From Gammaproteobacteria bacterium (GTDB lineage Bacteria; Pseudomonadota; Gammaproteobacteria; JAJPIJ01), in NCBI GenBank assembly GCA_022071965.1, contig JAJVIQ010000014.1, positions 27,128-91,127 on the forward strand: a stretch of DNA of 64,000 bases, given 5' to 3'. Shown in pieces: positions 52,258 to 63,386 of the stretch. A program made the position numbers and the translations under genes. The notes under the pieces were generated by a model. The model saw only the letters and a list, made by a program, of their open reading frames with translations. It was not told the DNA's origin and did no database searches. The stretch's first letter is position 1. Each line of letters starts with the position of its first letter.

Positions 52258-52663
52258 GGACGGGACACCGGTTAGCTCATACACCCCGGCATCCGCGACA
52301 TCAAGTGTACAGATGGCGCGATCGGGATCTACCCGCGCGTGGCGCGCCCGACCCGCCCCTGGGGGCGATGCCGCCCGATGACGCCGGTCTGTTGCCACTG
52401 AGCGACGCACGGTGCCTGTCCGCACGGGCGCAGCCCTGCGCTCGCAGGGCAGCCCGCCGCGCATCGCCTCGCACTGTTCCGCACGACGACCGCCATGTCC
52501 GCTGACGCTGGGGCTGCCCCGTGGCGCGTTCACGGCGCAGCCGCGGCCACCGGTCCGCCGCGGGAACCACAACACGGCCGGCACATGGTGATTGCCACCT
52601 TGGCCCGATCCGTGCAATCGTTCCCGCTGATTCGCGCGGCCCCGCGCCTGCTTCGGAACATAC
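52258..52663. other. Divergent intergenic region
   Basis: 406 bases between the Lon-like protease and the ABC ATPase. Open frames here have arginine-rich shadow-like composition and no ribosome site. No promoter is obvious by eye. Confidence 0.5.
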
Positions 52664-53491
52664 ATGGGATCCGCACCGGAAGGTCTGGAGATCAGCGTCG
52701 AGGACCTTCACAAGGCCTACTTCGGCCAAACCGTCCTGGAGGACATCAGCATCGACATCGGCCGCGGCCAAGTGTTGGCCCTCGTCGGGGGTTCCGGCTG
52801 CGGCAAGACGGTACTGCTCAACCACATCCTGGGGCTGGTCAACCCGGACCGCGGCCGGGTGCTGGTCGCCGATCACGATCTCGCCGGCATGCCGCTGCGC
52901 GACATCCACGCGATCGGGCAGGACGATCGCGACCGCATACACGCCCACTGGGGCGTGGTGTTCCAGCGCAACGCGCTGTTCACCGGCACGGTGTATGACA
53001 ACATTGCACTGTGGCTGCGCGAGATCAGGCGGCTGCGCGACAGCGAGGTCCGGCCGATCGCCCGCGCGGCGCTGAAGTCGGTCGGCCTGCCGGGTGGCGA
53101 CGACTTCCTCGGGCGCAATCACGAGACGCTCTCCGGCGGCATGGCAAAACGACTGGCCGTGGCGCGCGCGATAGCCATAGACCCCGCGGTCGTCTTCTAC
53201 GACGAGCCGACCACGGGACTCGACCCGGTGAGTTCGGCGCAGATCCATGACCTCATCGCCGCCACGCATTCCAGGAGAGACTACCGCGGCGTGGCGCGCA
53301 CCACCGTCATCATCACCCACGACAAGGACCTGCTGACCCGGCTGCGGCCACGCATCGTCATGCTGCACCAGGGCCGCGTGCACTTTGACGGCGAGTTTGC
53401 CGATTTCGAGGTAGCGGAATCCGCGATCATCCGGCCCTATTTCGAACTCATGCCCCAGCTGCATCAGCGCGGGCTGCAGCACGCCTCCTGA
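52664..53491 (+). CDS. Orphan MlaF/Ttg2A-like ABC transporter ATPase
   Basis: 275 residues. Walker A is VGGSGCGKTVLLNHI, the Q-loop region is VVFQRNALFTGTVYDNI, the signature LSGGMAKRLAVARAI and Walker B AVVFYDEPTTGLDPVSS, followed by the H-loop IITHD. The SGGM-x-KR signature and LF-x-TVYDNI are typical of MlaF/Ttg2A, the ATPase for phospholipid transport or organic-solvent tolerance. A 15-residue insert (RDIHAIGQDDRDRIH) precedes the Q-loop. No MlaE permease or MCE protein gene is next to it. The start has only a weak ribosome site. Confidence 0.88.
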   Translation: MGSAPEGLEISVEDLHKAYFGQTVLEDISIDIGRGQVLALVGGSGCGKTVLLNHILGLVNPDRGRVLVADHDLAGMPLRDIHAIGQDDRDRIHAHWGVVFQRNALFTGTVYDNIALWLREIRRLRDSEVRPIARAALKSVGLPGGDDFLGRNHETLSGGMAKRLAVARAIAIDPAVVFYDEPTTGLDPVSSAQIHDLIAATHSRRDYRGVARTTVIITHDKDLLTRLRPRIVMLHQGRVHFDGEFADFEVAESAIIRPYFELMPQLHQRGLQHAS

Positions 53492-53516
53492 GGCGCGCCC
53501 CGCGCGCCGCGGCAGC

Positions 53517-53597
53517 GGCCCGGGGTGCCCCGGCGGCCCGACCCGCATCACCACCCCCACGGCCCGGGGTGCCGGCGGGTTGACGCGCATCATCACC
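53517..53597. repeat. Imperfect GC-rich tandem repeat
   Basis: Two copies (53517-53555 and 53561-53597), both starting GGCCCGGGGTGCC and ending in CGCATCA-CACC, lie 44 bases apart in the gap between the ABC ATPase and CBS genes. No function assigned. Confidence 0.5.
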
Positions 53598-53661
53598 TCC
53601 TCGGCCGATCGGTGAAATACTGTACTTCCGTTTCTGACGTCACGGTGCCGGGAGGACAAGC

Positions 53662-54117
53662 ATGCGTGTCGGCGAGATCTGTAATCGCGATGTCGTCACA
53701 GTGGATGGCGATGCCCCGCTGCGGGAGGCCGCCGGCATCATGCGCGAGCAGCACGTCGGCTCCGTCGTCGTGGTGTCCAGGGACGGCAACGTCATCAGGC
53801 CGATCGGCGTGGTCACCGATCGCGATCTGGTCGTCGCGGCATTCGCCGCGGACGTGGACCTCGATGCCGTCAGCATCAAGGACGTGATGTCCGCCGATCT
53901 GATCGTCGCCACCACCGAGGACGATCTCTGGTACACCGTGCAGCACATGTCGGACAAGGGCGTGCGGCGGCTGCCGGTGACCGATGCCGCCGGAGCGCTC
54001 CAGGGCATACTGGCGCTCGATGACCTGATCGAACTGGTCGCCGAATCGATGAACAATCTCGCAGGCCTGATCCGCCACGGGCAGCAGCGCGAGAAGCGCC
54101 GGCAGGTTCGCAGCTGA
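53662..54117 (+). CDS. Two-CBS-domain protein
   Basis: 151 residues with two CBS domains: MRVGEICNRDVVTVDGDAPL then GVVTDRDLVVAAF (first), and IKDVMSADLIVATTEDDL then GVRRLPVTDAAGALQGILALDDLIELV (second). Such tandem pairs bind adenosine nucleotides and control a partner. The C-terminus is basic (QQREKRRQVRS) and might contact nucleic acid. GGGAGGAC precedes the ATG. The convergent gene downstream is the GroEL paralogue. Confidence 0.92.
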   Translation: MRVGEICNRDVVTVDGDAPLREAAGIMREQHVGSVVVVSRDGNVIRPIGVVTDRDLVVAAFAADVDLDAVSIKDVMSADLIVATTEDDLWYTVQHMSDKGVRRLPVTDAAGALQGILALDDLIELVAESMNNLAGLIRHGQQREKRRQVRS

Positions 54118-54153
54118 CGGCGTGATCGCGGGCGGCGCGGGGCCGGAATGGCT

Positions 54154-54169
54154 CCGGCGTGCGCGCCGG
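54154..54169. terminator. Short hairpin between convergent CBS and GroEL genes
   Basis: CCGGCG and CGCCGG flank a TGCG loop in the 77-base gap between two convergent genes. GC-rich without a T-run; a weak bidirectional terminator at best. Confidence 0.3.
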
Positions 54170-54194
54170 AACCGGGGAGCGCGCGCGGCAGGCG

Positions 54195-55814
<1,620 letters not shown>

Positions 55815-55889
55815 GATCGCCTCCTCAGCGTCGAGATTTGCACGAATGCCCATTCTCCCACCGGGGCCCCGCCGCGTCGTTGAGCCTCG

Positions 55890-58800
55890 TCAACCGGCGG
55901 CGCGGCCCGCCGCGTGCCGGTGCAGGAACGCGGCCAGGGCGCGCCCGGTGTGCGAGGTCTTCGCCTTGCGCGCCACGGCCGCGGGCGGACCCTCGGCGAC
56001 GATGCGGCCGCCGGCCTCACCGCCCTCCGGGCCGAGATCGACGATCCAGTCCGCGTCGGCGATGACGTCGAGATTGTGCTCGATGACGACCACCGTGTTG
56101 CCGGCATCGACGAGGCGGTGCAGCACGCGTATGAGCTTTTCGACGTCGGCCATGTGCAGGCCGACCGTCGGCTCGTCGAGGATGTAGAGCGTGTTTCTGA
56201 TCGCGGCCGCGCGGCCGCGCTCGCGCGGCCCGGGCACCGGAACCCGGACCTTGGCCAGCTCGGTCACCAGCTTGATGCGCTGCGCCTCGCCGCCGGAGAG
56301 AGTCTGGCTGTGCTGGCCGAGCGTGAGATAGCCCAGCCCGACGTCCTGCAGCAGCCGCAGCGCGTGCTGGATCCGGGCGTGCGCACCGAAGAACGCCAGC
56401 GCGTCGTCCACGTTCATCGCGAGCACCTCGCCGATGGTCTTCTCCTTGTAGCGCACCGCCAGGGTCTCGGGATTGAAGCGCGCGCCCCTGCACGACTCGC
56501 ATGTCACCTTCACCTGCGGCAGGAAGCTCATCTCGATGGTGGTCACGCCCTGCCCCTCGCAGACCGGACAGCGGCCGCCGGCGGTGTTGAAGGAGAACCG
56601 GCTCGCGTTCCAGCCGCGCATGCGCGACTCGGTCGCCTGCGCGTAGATGCGACGGATGTCGTCCCAGAATCCCACGTAGGTCGCCGGGCAGGAGCGAGGC
56701 GTCTTGCCGATCGGGGCCTGGTCCACCTCCAGCACGCGCGCGATCGAATCGTAGCCCTCCATGCCCCCGCACCCGTACAGCGCCGGAGCCTTCCCGCGCC
56801 GGGCATGGACGAGGCCGTGCAGGTTCTCGCGCAGCACCTCGCGGGCGAACGTGCTCTTGCCGCTGCCGGAGACGCCGGTCACGCACACCAGGCGCCCGAG
56901 CGGCAGCCGCACGTCGATCTTGCGGAGGTTGTGCAGGCTTGCCCCGCGCACCGTCAGCGCAGGGGTGGCGGAGCTGGTGCCGCGATGCACGAGCAGCGGA
57001 TGGGCGAGCGGCGCGGCGAGATAGCGTCCGGTCAACGACTCCGGATTGCGCTGCAGGTCCTGCGCCGTGCCCTCGGCGACGATGCGACCGCCGCGGGTGC
57101 CGGCGCCCGGACCGATGTCGATGACGTGCGTGGCGCAGCGGATGGTTTCCTCGTCATGCTCGACCACCAGCAGCGTGTTGCCCTTGTCCTTCAACCGCTT
57201 CAGCGTAGCGAGCAGCAGACGGTTGTCGCGCGTGTGCAGCCCGATCGTCGGCTCATCGAGAACGTAGCAGACCCCGCGCAGGTTGGAGCCGAGCTGCGCG
57301 GCCAGGCGGATGCGCTGCGCCTCCCCGCCGGAGAGCGTCGGTGCGCCGCGATCGAGGGCAAGGTAGCCCAGGCCCACCTCCTCGAGGAAGCCCAGGCGCG
57401 CGCGCAGTTCGGCCAGGATGTCGCGCGCGATCTCCGCCTCGCGCCCGCGCAGCCTCAGCGCGTCGAAGAACCGCCGCACCTCGGTCACGGTCTGCGCCGA
57501 GACATCGGCGATCGACCGATCGCGGAAACGCACGGCGCGCGCGACCGGGTTGAGCCGCCGGCCGTGGCAGTCCGGGCACTGCCTGGCGGTCTCGCCGTGC
57601 CAGCCCTCGTAGTAGTCGGTCCACCAGATCTCCTCCCCGGACTGATCCTCGGCGAAGCCGTGCAGCAGCTCGCCGGTGCCGTAACAGGTCTCGCACCAGC
57701 CGTGCTTGGAGTTGTAGGAGAACAGCCGCGGGTCCGGCTCGCCGAAGCTCCGGCCGCACGCGGGGCAGGCGCGCCGCGTCGAGAAGACCGAAAAAGAAAA
57801 AGGCGTCGGAGCGGATTTCCCCCTGGGACGTTGACTCCGACCCCTTTTTTCCCGACCCCTTTCCCCGCGGCCTTTCTGCATGACGTGCACCACGCCCTTG
57901 CCGTGCTCCAGCGCCGTGCGCAGCGCCGCGCGCAGCTCGCGCTCGGCACGCGGCGCCGGCGCGACCTCGGCGACCGGCAGTTCGATGGTGTGCTCCTTGT
58001 AGCGGTCCAGCCGCGGCCAGCGCGCCGTCGGCAGCAGCTCGCCGTCCACGCGCAGGTGCTCGTAGCCGCGTGCCGAGGCCCACTTGGCGATTTCCGTGTA
58101 CAGGCCCTTGCGCGCCACGACCAGCGGCGCGAGCAGCACGATGGTCTTGCCGCGAAACTCGCGCAGCAGGCGCGCGGCGATCACCTCTTCGCTCTGCGGC
58201 TCGATGGCCACCTCGCAGTCCGGGCAGTGCTGCACCCCGAGCTTCACGTACAGCAGGCGCAGGAAGTGCTGGATCTCGGTGAGGGTGCCCACCGTGCTCT
58301 TGCGGCCGCCGCGGCTGGTGCGCTGCTCGATCGCCACCGTCGGCGGTATGCCGAGCACGGCATCGACGTCCGGGCGCGAGGCGGGCTGCACGAACTGGCG
58401 CGCATAGGCGTTCAGCGACTCGAGATAACGGCGCTGGCCCTCGGCAAACACGATGTCGAAGGCGAGCGTGCTCTTGCCGCTGCCGGAGACGCCGGTGAGC
58501 ACCGTGAACTCCTCGCGCGGGATGCGCACGTCGATGTTCTTCAGGTTGTGCTCGCGGGCGTTGTGGATGCGGATGGCGTTGCCGGCCCCCGTGCGCGGGC
58601 CCGCCCGGCCGCCGGCCGCGGCCTGCCCCTGGCCGGTTGCCACGAGCGCGGCCAGGCGTTGCAGGCTGCGCCGGTACTCCCCGAGCGCCGCGCCGGTGTG
58701 CGAGCCGGCGCACTGCCGGAGCTGATCGGGCGTACCCGCGGCCACGACCTCGCCTCCGCCGTCACCGCCCTCCGGTCCGAGATCGATCACCCAGTCGCTC

Positions 58801-61625
58801 GCGCCGATGATGTCGAGATTGTGCTCGATGACCAGCACCGAGTGGCCGGCGGAGATGAGCTTGCGCAGCGCGTGCAGCAGCCTGGCGATGTCCTCGAAGT
58901 GCAGGCCGGTGGTGGGTTCGTCGAAGAGGTACAGGGCACCCGCCTCCTCGGCCGCGCGCGCCGCCGCCTTGCGCGCGGAACCACGCCCCCTGCCCGAGAC
59001 CGCGAGGAAGCCGGCGAGCTTCAGCCGCTGCGCCTCGCCCCCGGAGAGCGTGGGCACCGGCTGGCCGAGCTTCAGGTAGTCCAGGCCGACGTCGATCAAC
59101 GGCTCGAGCGCCTGCAGCACCGCCGGCTCGCCGGCGAAGAAGGCCACGGCCTCGCTGACCGTCATGTCCAGGACCTCGGCGATGTTGCTGCCTGCGCGAC
59201 CGCGGCCGCCGCGGCGCACCTCGAGCACCTCGTCGCGGAAGCGTTTGCCGTCGCAGTCCGGGCAACGCAGGTAGACGTCGGAGAGGAATTGCATCTCCAC
59301 GTGCTCGAAGCCGTTGCCACTGCAGCTCGGGCAGCGGCCGTTGCCGCTGTTGAAGCTGAAGGTGCCGGCGGTGTAGCCGCGCACCTTGGCGAGCGGCGTG
59401 GCGGCGAACAGCGCCCGGATCGCGTCGAAGGCGCCGACGTAGCTCGCCGGATTCGAGCGCGTGGTGCGGCCGATGGGCGACTGGTCCACCATCACCACCT
59501 CCGCGACCTGTGCGTCGCCGCGCAGGTCGCGGTGGGCGCCCGGGGCCTCCGTCGGCCTGCCGCGCCGCTTCAGCAGGGCCGGGTACAGCACGTCCTGCAC
59601 CAGCGTGGACTTGCCGCTGCCGGAGACGCCGGTGACGCACACCAGCCGCTGCAGCGGGATGCTGACGTCGATGTCCTTCAGGTTGTGGGCGCGCGCGCCC
59701 AGCAGTTCCAGCCTCGGCGTGTCGGCGGTCACCGGCCAGGCGAGATGTTCGCTGCCGATGCGGCGCCGGCCATGAAGATAGTCCGCCGTCACCGAATTCG
59801 GCGCGGAGGCGAGCTGCTCCGGTGTACCGAAGAACACCACCTCGCCGCCGCGTTCGCCGGGACCGGGGCCGATGTCGAGCAGGCGGTCGGCGGCGAGCAT
59901 CACCTGCGGGTCGTGCTCCACCACCAGCAGGGAATTGCCGGCATCGCGCAGCCGCTGCATGACCTGGACGATCCGCCCCATGTCGCGCGGGTGCAGCCCG
60001 ATGGACGGCTCATCGAGCACGAACAGCGTGTTGACCAGCGAGGTGCCGAGTGCGGTGGTGAGGTTGATGCGCTGTACCTCGCCGCCGGATAGCGTGCGCG
60101 ACTGCCGATCCAGCGTGAGGTACCCCAGCCCGACCTGCACCAGGTAACTCAGCCGCGCCCGTATCTCCGCGAGCAGCAGGTCGGTGGCCTCGTCCAGCGG
60201 CGCCGGCAGCTCCAGGGCGTCCATGCAGGCGCGCACCCGATCGATGGGCAGCAGCATGACGTCATGCACGCACAACCCCGGCAGTCCGCTCAGCTGCGCC
60301 TCGGTCCATTGCACGCCGCGCGGCCGGAACAGCTCCTGCGCGCGTTCGCCCGCAGCCGCCCGGCCCGTGCCCAGGCGAAACAGCAGCGCCTCCGGCTTCA
60401 GCCGCGCGCCGTTGCACGCGGGGCAGTCGGTGTAGGCTCGGTATTTCGAGAGCAGGACGCGGATGTGCATCTTGTAGGCCCTGGTCTCCAGCCACGCGAA
60501 GAAGCGCCTGACCCCGTACCATTTGCCCGGCCAGGACTTCTCCCAGCTCACGAACTCCGGCTCGCCGTTCAGCACCCATGCGCGCTGCGCCTCGGTGAGA
60601 TCGCGCCAGGGCGTGTCGAGCGGGATGCCGCGCTTCCTCGCGATCGCCTCCAGATCGCGCTGCGACTCGCCGTAGCTCTGCGTCTGCCAGGGCCTGATCG
60701 CCCCGCCGCGCAGCGTCCTGGAGGTGTCGGGGATCACCAGCCCGTAGTCCACGCCGATCACCCGCCCGAAGCCGCGGCAGGTCTCGCACGCGCCGACCGG
60801 GGAGTTGAACGAGAACAGCCCCGGGGTGGGTTCGCGATAGTGCAGGTCGCAGTCCGGACAGTGCAGATCGGAGGAATAGCGCCAGGTCTGCGCGACCCTG
60901 GTCCCGTCCGGGCCGTCGGGCGCCGGCGGCGCGAGCGCATGCACGTTGACGCGGCCGCGGCCGACCTTCAGCGCCGCCTCCAGGGCCTCGACGACGCGCG
61001 ACCGTTCGGCGTTGCCGGCGCGCAGCCGGTCCTGCACCACCTCGATCGTCCCGGCGCGGCGGTCGTGAATGCGGGTGTAACCCTGCGCGGCGAGCAGCTT
61101 CAGCACCTCCTCGTCGCTGAAATTCCCCGGCACCTCGACCAGGAAGGTGACGAGCAGCCGCGGGTCGCCCGCGGCGGCGGCGCGCGCCTGCAGATCCGCG
61201 CAGATGCTGTGCGGCGTATCGCGACGCACTGGCCGCGCGCAGCCGCCGCAATACAACTGCGCGGCCCGCGCGAACAGCAGCTTCAGGTGATCGTTCAGCT
61301 CGGTCATGGTGCCGACGGTGGAGCGCGAGGTGCGCACCGGGTTGGTCTGGTCGATGGCAATCGCCGGCGGTATGCCCTCGATGCGATCGACCTGCGGCTT
61401 GTCCATGCGATCGAGGAATTGCCGCGCATACGGCGAGAAGGTCTCGACGTAGCGCCGCTGCCCCTCGGCGTACACCGTGTCGAACACCAGCGAGGACTTG
61501 CCCGAGCCGGACACGCCGGTGACGACGACCAGCTCGTTCAGCGGCACGTCGAGCGAGAGGTTCCTGAGATTGTTCTGGCGGGCGCCCACCACGTGGATGG
61601 CGTCGCCCTTCTGCTTGCGCGTCAC
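55890..61625 (-). CDS. Tandem (double-length) UvrA-family ATPase
   Basis: 1911 residues: two UvrA-like halves in one chain. There are four Walker A motifs, all GVSGSGKS, at about 37, 665, 1048 and 1587, and four signatures starting LSGGE. Zinc-finger cysteines are present in both halves (HCPDCD and CETCRG; CPSCSG and RCPDCDG; HCPDCE and CPACG; CPVCEG and CESCRG). UvrA finds DNA lesions and loads UvrB; fused double forms are known as paralogues. The start is taken as GTG 61625, giving the family-like N-terminus before [10 protein letters not shown]; an upstream GTG at 61739 is possible. Between residues about 1253 and 1276 the gene carries a REP-like palindrome translated in frame. Confidence 0.9.
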   Translation of the reverse strand: MTRKQKGDAIHVVGARQNNLRNLSLDVPLNELVVVTGVSGSGKSSLVFDTVYAEGQRRYVETFSPYARQFLDRMDKPQVDRIEGIPPAIAIDQTNPVRTSRSTVGTMTELNDHLKLLFARAAQLYCGGCARPVRRDTPHSICADLQARAAAAGDPRLLVTFLVEVPGNFSDEEVLKLLAAQGYTRIHDRRAGTIEVVQDRLRAGNAERSRVVEALEAALKVGRGRVNVHALAPPAPDGPDGTRVAQTWRYSSDLHCPDCDLHYREPTPGLFSFNSPVGACETCRGFGRVIGVDYGLVIPDTSRTLRGGAIRPWQTQSYGESQRDLEAIARKRGIPLDTPWRDLTEAQRAWVLNGEPEFVSWEKSWPGKWYGVRRFFAWLETRAYKMHIRVLLSKYRAYTDCPACNGARLKPEALLFRLGTGRAAAGERAQELFRPRGVQWTEAQLSGLPGLCVHDVMLLPIDRVRACMDALELPAPLDEATDLLLAEIRARLSYLVQVGLGYLTLDRQSRTLSGGEVQRINLTTALGTSLVNTLFVLDEPSIGLHPRDMGRIVQVMQRLRDAGNSLLVVEHDPQVMLAADRLLDIGPGPGERGGEVVFFGTPEQLASAPNSVTADYLHGRRRIGSEHLAWPVTADTPRLELLGARAHNLKDIDVSIPLQRLVCVTGVSGSGKSTLVQDVLYPALLKRRGRPTEAPGAHRDLRGDAQVAEVVMVDQSPIGRTTRSNPASYVGAFDAIRALFAATPLAKVRGYTAGTFSFNSGNGRCPSCSGNGFEHVEMQFLSDVYLRCPDCDGKRFRDEVLEVRRGGRGRAGSNIAEVLDMTVSEAVAFFAGEPAVLQALEPLIDVGLDYLKLGQPVPTLSGGEAQRLKLAGFLAVSGRGRGSARKAAARAAEEAGALYLFDEPTTGLHFEDIARLLHALRKLISAGHSVLVIEHNLDIIGASDWVIDLGPEGGDGGGEVVAAGTPDQLRQCAGSHTGAALGEYRRSLQRLAALVATGQGQAAAGGRAGPRTGAGNAIRIHNAREHNLKNIDVRIPREEFTVLTGVSGSGKSTLAFDIVFAEGQRRYLESLNAYARQFVQPASRPDVDAVLGIPPTVAIEQRTSRGGRKSTVGTLTEIQHFLRLLYVKLGVQHCPDCEVAIEPQSEEVIAARLLREFRGKTIVLLAPLVVARKGLYTEIAKWASARGYEHLRVDGELLPTARWPRLDRYKEHTIELPVAEVAPAPRAERELRAALRTALEHGKGVVHVMQKGRGERGREKRGRSQRPRGKSAPTPFSFSVFSTRRACPACGRSFGEPDPRLFSYNSKHGWCETCYGTGELLHGFAEDQSGEEIWWTDYYEGWHGETARQCPDCHGRRLNPVARAVRFRDRSIADVSAQTVTEVRRFFDALRLRGREAEIARDILAELRARLGFLEEVGLGYLALDRGAPTLSGGEAQRIRLAAQLGSNLRGVCYVLDEPTIGLHTRDNRLLLATLKRLKDKGNTLLVVEHDEETIRCATHVIDIGPGAGTRGGRIVAEGTAQDLQRNPESLTGRYLAAPLAHPLLVHRGTSSATPALTVRGASLHNLRKIDVRLPLGRLVCVTGVSGSGKSTFAREVLRENLHGLVHARRGKAPALYGCGGMEGYDSIARVLEVDQAPIGKTPRSCPATYVGFWDDIRRIYAQATESRMRGWNASRFSFNTAGGRCPVCEGQGVTTIEMSFLPQVKVTCESCRGARFNPETLAVRYKEKTIGEVLAMNVDDALAFFGAHARIQHALRLLQDVGLGYLTLGQHSQTLSGGEAQRIKLVTELAKVRVPVPGPRERGRAAAIRNTLYILDEPTVGLHMADVEKLIRVLHRLVDAGNTVVVIEHNLDVIADADWIVDLGPEGGEAGGRIVAEGPPAAVARKAKTSHTGRALAAFLHRHAAGRAAG
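57796..57866. repeat. REP-like palindrome inserted in frame in the UvrA gene
   Basis: GAAAAAGGCGTCGGAGC (57796-57812) pairs with GACTCCGACCCCTTTTTT (57833-57850) as an imperfect hairpin of about 55 bases; a further partial arm, CGACCCCTTTCCCC, follows at 57853-57866. Elements with arms of the type AAAGGGGTCGGAGTC are common, dispersed, RAYT-associated repeats in Gammaproteobacteria. Here the element is translated without a stop as a basic, Pro/Ser-rich insert before the ACPACG zinc motif of the second UvrA half. Confidence 0.7.
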
Positions 61626-61848
61626 GGAGGCTGCGAGGATGCGGGAAGAAAAATGTCCTCGAATATATCTGCCGCCGCTCGAGCCCGTCCAGTCCACCGC
61701 GGCGCGCCCGACGCGCCATCGGCCTTGCAGCGGCGCCACCGGGCGCGGTTCGCAACGGCCAGGCGGATCCGCGCCGCGACGATCGCAGGCGGGATCGGCG
61801 TGGATGTACCCGCCACGCGGATCGACGATCGAGCGCGCGAACCGCGCG

Positions 61849-62211
61849 TCAGCGGCCGTTGGTGAAGGGGCGGACCCTCAGCTGCCCCGGTTCGACGGTA
61901 ACGACCGCCCCGCGTTCCATCTCGGCACCGTGCTCGGCGAGTGCGTGCAGGATGGCGGCGGTCTGATCGGCGAGCTTGAAATTGCCGATACGCAGCAATC
62001 GGTGCCCGGCTCCGAGCAGCAGCTCGTGCTCGCCCAGATGCTGATCGCGCGTGACGAGGATGCGGCCCTGGCGCGCCGCGGCTTCGAGGACCTTCGTGTC
62101 GCTCGCCGTCGCCCCCTTGGGGAGGTCGCCGACGCAGACGACGTCGTGGCCGGCGGCCACCAGCGCCTCAGTGGCCCCTTGCGGGATCGAGGTGTCCAGG
62201 AGCAGGCGCAT
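61849..62211 (-). CDS. DUF5615 PIN-like protein, probable toxin
   Basis: 120 residues. [30 protein letters not shown] has the first PIN-like acidic residue (Asp6); [25 protein letters not shown] has the [10 protein letters not shown] motif typical of DUF5615/VapC45-like proteins. These act as the toxin (ribonuclease-like) half of pairs with DUF433. The ATG at 62211 lies inside the end of the upstream DUF433 gene, with which it overlaps by 44 bases, so translation is coupled. Confidence 0.88.
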   Translation of the reverse strand: MRLLLDTSIPQGATEALVAAGHDVVCVGDLPKGATASDTKVLEAAARQGRILVTRDQHLGEHELLLGAGHRLLRIGNFKLADQTAAILHALAEHGAEMERGAVVTVEPGQLRVRPFTNGR

Positions 62212-62461
62212 TCGCGACACCGTGGAGGCTGAAGGGATACACACGCTCGCCGGCCACCGAGCGGCCGGTGTAGATGAGGCAGGCGTGCAGATCGGCCAGC
62301 TCCAGCCACGGATACGCGGCAAGAACGTCCTGGATGGTGTCCCCCGTCAGCATCATGCCCATCAGATGCTCGACCGCCAGGCGTTGGCCGCGAACGACCG
62401 GCTTGCCGCCCAGCACGCGGGCATTGACGGTGATGCGCTCCAGCAACTGGTCGTCGCCCAT
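62168..62461 (-). CDS. DUF433 protein, probable antitoxin
   Basis: 97 residues. [24 protein letters not shown], then [23 protein letters not shown], matches the DUF433 helix-turn-helix family (VapB45-like antitoxins): G-x-PV-x-G-R and IL-x-YP-L-D. AGGAGGGGACC precedes the ATG. The C-terminal 30 residues, overlapping the toxin frame, diverge from the usual end and may be extra. First gene of a two-gene module; autorepression is the family norm. Confidence 0.9.
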   Translation of the reverse strand: MGDDQLLERITVNARVLGGKPVVRGQRLAVEHLMGMMLTGDTIQDVLAAYPWLELADLHACLIYTGRSVAGERVYPFSLHGVANAPAPGHLDPARGH

Positions 62462-62575
62462 GGTCCCCTCCTGCTCCCCCAGGGGACGATTTGTAGCACA
62501 AACCTGCAGGCCAGGGCCAGCGCCGGGACGCGCTCATCCCGTTGTTCCGCAACAGGGTATCGGCGGATGGGGCGG

Positions 62576-62992
62576 CTATGACTCCCTGTCGCGCCTGCCG
62601 GACTCCCCGAGGCTGAACAGGGCGTCGAGTGCCTGCCGGGCGGCCTCGGGAGCGGAGGGGGCGCCCGTCTGCCCGCCAGCAATGCCGAAGAGGTTGTCGA
62701 GTTGCGCCCGGACGGCTACCGCCTCGGCTGCGGCGGGGCCGCGTGCGCTGCTGATCGTGAAGTAACCACAGAAGTTCGCGCGCTCCTTGTCGCTGACCTC
62801 CTCGGCGATCGTCTCGCGGCAGCTGCGGGCCACGCGTGTGTCGTAGAACTCGCACATGCGACAGACGTGCAGGTCGGCGTGACAGGCGGCGCACTCGGCC
62901 GCCCTCGGCACCGTGCGGGTGTCCTCGGCATACGGGTGGCCGCAACGCCAGCACCGGACCAGACCGTCTTCGTTCGTGCCGCGCCCAGGCAT
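62576..62992 (-). CDS. Zinc-ribbon-like conserved protein
   Basis: 138 residues. Cysteines come in pairs: RCWRCGHPY, CAACHADLHVCRMCEFYD, then SCRETIAEEVSDKERANFCGYF. At least two zinc sites are likely. The block VSDKERANFC-x-YF recurs in small proteobacterial proteins of unknown function that I recall but cannot name. The C-terminal third is Ala-rich and helical. The ATG at 62992 is the first of the frame. It stands alone after the toxin-antitoxin pair. Confidence 0.75.
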   Translation of the reverse strand: MPGRGTNEDGLVRCWRCGHPYAEDTRTVPRAAECAACHADLHVCRMCEFYDTRVARSCRETIAEEVSDKERANFCGYFTISSARGPAAAEAVAVRAQLDNLFGIAGGQTGAPSAPEAARQALDALFSLGESGRRDRES

Positions 62993-63386
62993 GCGGCAAG
63001 TCTAGCGGAGCCGGGGCCGATCCGGATATGCATCATGGACCGGCGCCGGCGGCGCGCCTGGGTCAGACCTTCGCGACCCCGGGTGGGCGGCCGGTCCGGC
63101 GATGGCCGCTCTTCGGCGGGCGGGCCCCGCGGTGGCTGCCAGCGCCCGCCCTTTGCACGGTAGGCTATGCGCTCTTTCTGCACGTGACGCGATCCATGGA
63201 CGCCCATCGACAAGGCTACGAACTGGTGGCGGCCGGTCTCGGCTATCGCGACGGCCGCGACGACCGGCCTGCCGGGCCGTGGCACCGCCGGGGGGCGTTG
63301 CATCTTGAACCCGAAGACAGTCGGCGGCGGCGCCGGCCGCTGGGCGGGCTTCCAGCACGCTTCACCGGCCTTGGCCACGGGCCGCC
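62993..63386. other. Intergenic region without supported gene
   Basis: 394 GC-rich bases before the EamA gene. One plus-strand frame ends in a TGA that overlaps the next GTG start, but its sequence is Arg-rich and unlike protein. Confidence 0.5.

Noticed and set aside
57780..57900. Frameshift or assembly error in the UvrA gene at the palindrome
   Set aside because: The frame stays open through the element and conserved motifs resume in the same frame on both sides.
55914..60092. Very long plus-strand open frame antisense to the UvrA gene
   Set aside because: High GC makes the antisense frame free of stops; it is Arg/Leu/Ala-rich without motifs, while the minus strand shows four intact ABC modules.
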